Source: Brenneria bubanii (GTDB taxonomy: Bacteria; Pseudomonadota; Gammaproteobacteria; Enterobacterales; Enterobacteriaceae). Taken from it: DNA of 64,000 nt. The notes under the pieces are model-generated. The model saw nothing but the letters and a program-made list of their open reading frames with translations. It was not told the origin of the DNA and ran no database searches. The DNA lies in contig NZ_JAKMAJ010000003.1 in NCBI RefSeq assembly GCF_022378355.1, positions 186,001 through 250,000 of the forward strand, given 5' to 3'. Numbering within the stretch: the first letter of the stretch is position 1; every line of letters begins with the position of its first letter. Position numbers and translations under genes: made by a program. Shown in pieces: positions 63,593 through 64,000 of this stretch.

Positions 63593-64000
63593 AGTTAACA
63601 AATGGAGCTATATTTTACAATTGAACAAATTTACCGCTAATGCACAATTTAAGACAAACCATTCGGCCGAATAGGACCATAATTTATGCATTATTAAGGC
63701 GGTACCTAATAGCATTCTACGATTTTAACAAAAAAACAATTCCCACTAACATGCAACTCATTAATGCATAAAGATTTTTATAAGTAACAAATATTAAAAT
63801 AGATAATTACGGACGATAAAATTATTAAGGTAACTTTATTTTCATTGCCGTCAGGCAGAATTCTTTTTATTTATTTCTTTGAATATATCCATATTCACTA
63901 TGGTCTTGGTTACTCCTGTAATAAACTACCCTATCATTATCCATACATGTTATTGTGTAAGGATAGCTTTAATATAATTTTACAATAGCTATTGTTACAT
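63593..64000. other. AT-rich intergenic region at the right end
   Basis: No gene or strong structure is visible in the last 400 bp. It is markedly AT-rich. Confidence 0.5.

Overview
The window is chromosomal DNA of a gammaproteobacterium in the Enterobacterales. Several proteins read as close E. coli orthologues (RstA/RstB, DauA, ChaA, ChaC, Blc, Asr, YdgU, YdgD), and the nitrogenase genes read as close relatives of Klebsiella nifHDKTY. Together with urea carboxylase, GABA/polyamine genes and an alpha-galactosidase operon, this fits a plant-associated member of the Pectobacteriaceae (Brenneria, Pectobacterium or Dickeya type). Genus is inference only. I see no prophage, transposase, CRISPR array, tRNA or rRNA.

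Layout. 0.4-6.2 kb: xdhC, convergent with xdhBA (xanthine dehydrogenase), then blc. 6.8-9.7 kb: a polar amino-acid ABC transporter with a TudS-like iron-sulfur desulfidase. 9.7-14.7 kb: nifYTKDH on the minus strand, with a complete-looking control region (sigma-54 promoter, IHF site, NifA upstream site). 15.1-20 kb: a small membrane protein, a LysR regulator, an M20 peptidase, an orphan NlpA/MetQ-type binding protein and an N-succinylamino-acid racemase-like enolase-superfamily enzyme. 20.4-21.6 kb: a serine hydrolase. 21.7-33.4 kb: one long minus-strand operon, allophanate hydrolase - urea carboxylase - GntR regulator - urtABCDE. 33.6-35.6 kb: a LysR remnant and a PAP2 acid phosphatase. 35.7-46.1 kb: a GABA/polyamine block (gabT, gabD, PotD/H/I/A-type transporter, a kinase-fold protein, a MocR regulator). 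46.2-54.5 kb: housekeeping and membrane genes (GlsB/YmgE-type protein, acyltransferase, DUF481 protein, chaC, chaA, dauA, one unknown). 54.8-56.9 kb: rstAB. 56.9-61.8 kb: an alpha-galactoside operon (LacI regulator, permease, GH36 alpha-galactosidase). 62.0-63.6 kb: asr, ydgU, ydgD.

The recurring theme of the first 46 kb is nitrogen scavenging. Candidate sigma-54 (-24/-12) promoters with correct GG/GC spacing precede xdhAB, nifHDKTY, the urea operon and both transcripts of the polyamine transporter. NtrC-like sites lie upstream of the last three, and a NifA site upstream of nifH. This suggests that purine, N2, urea and polyamine nitrogen sources are placed under one nitrogen-limitation circuit. 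All sites were found by eye and none is tested.

The nif genes are only the structural operon. The cofactor-assembly genes that normally follow (nifENX and others) and nifJ are not adjacent, so function depends on genes outside this window. At the right-hand end, a near-consensus RstA box lies upstream of asr, about 5 kb from rstAB. The alpha-galactoside operon has a perfect 39-bp palindrome holding two LacI-type half-palindromes 21 bp apart.
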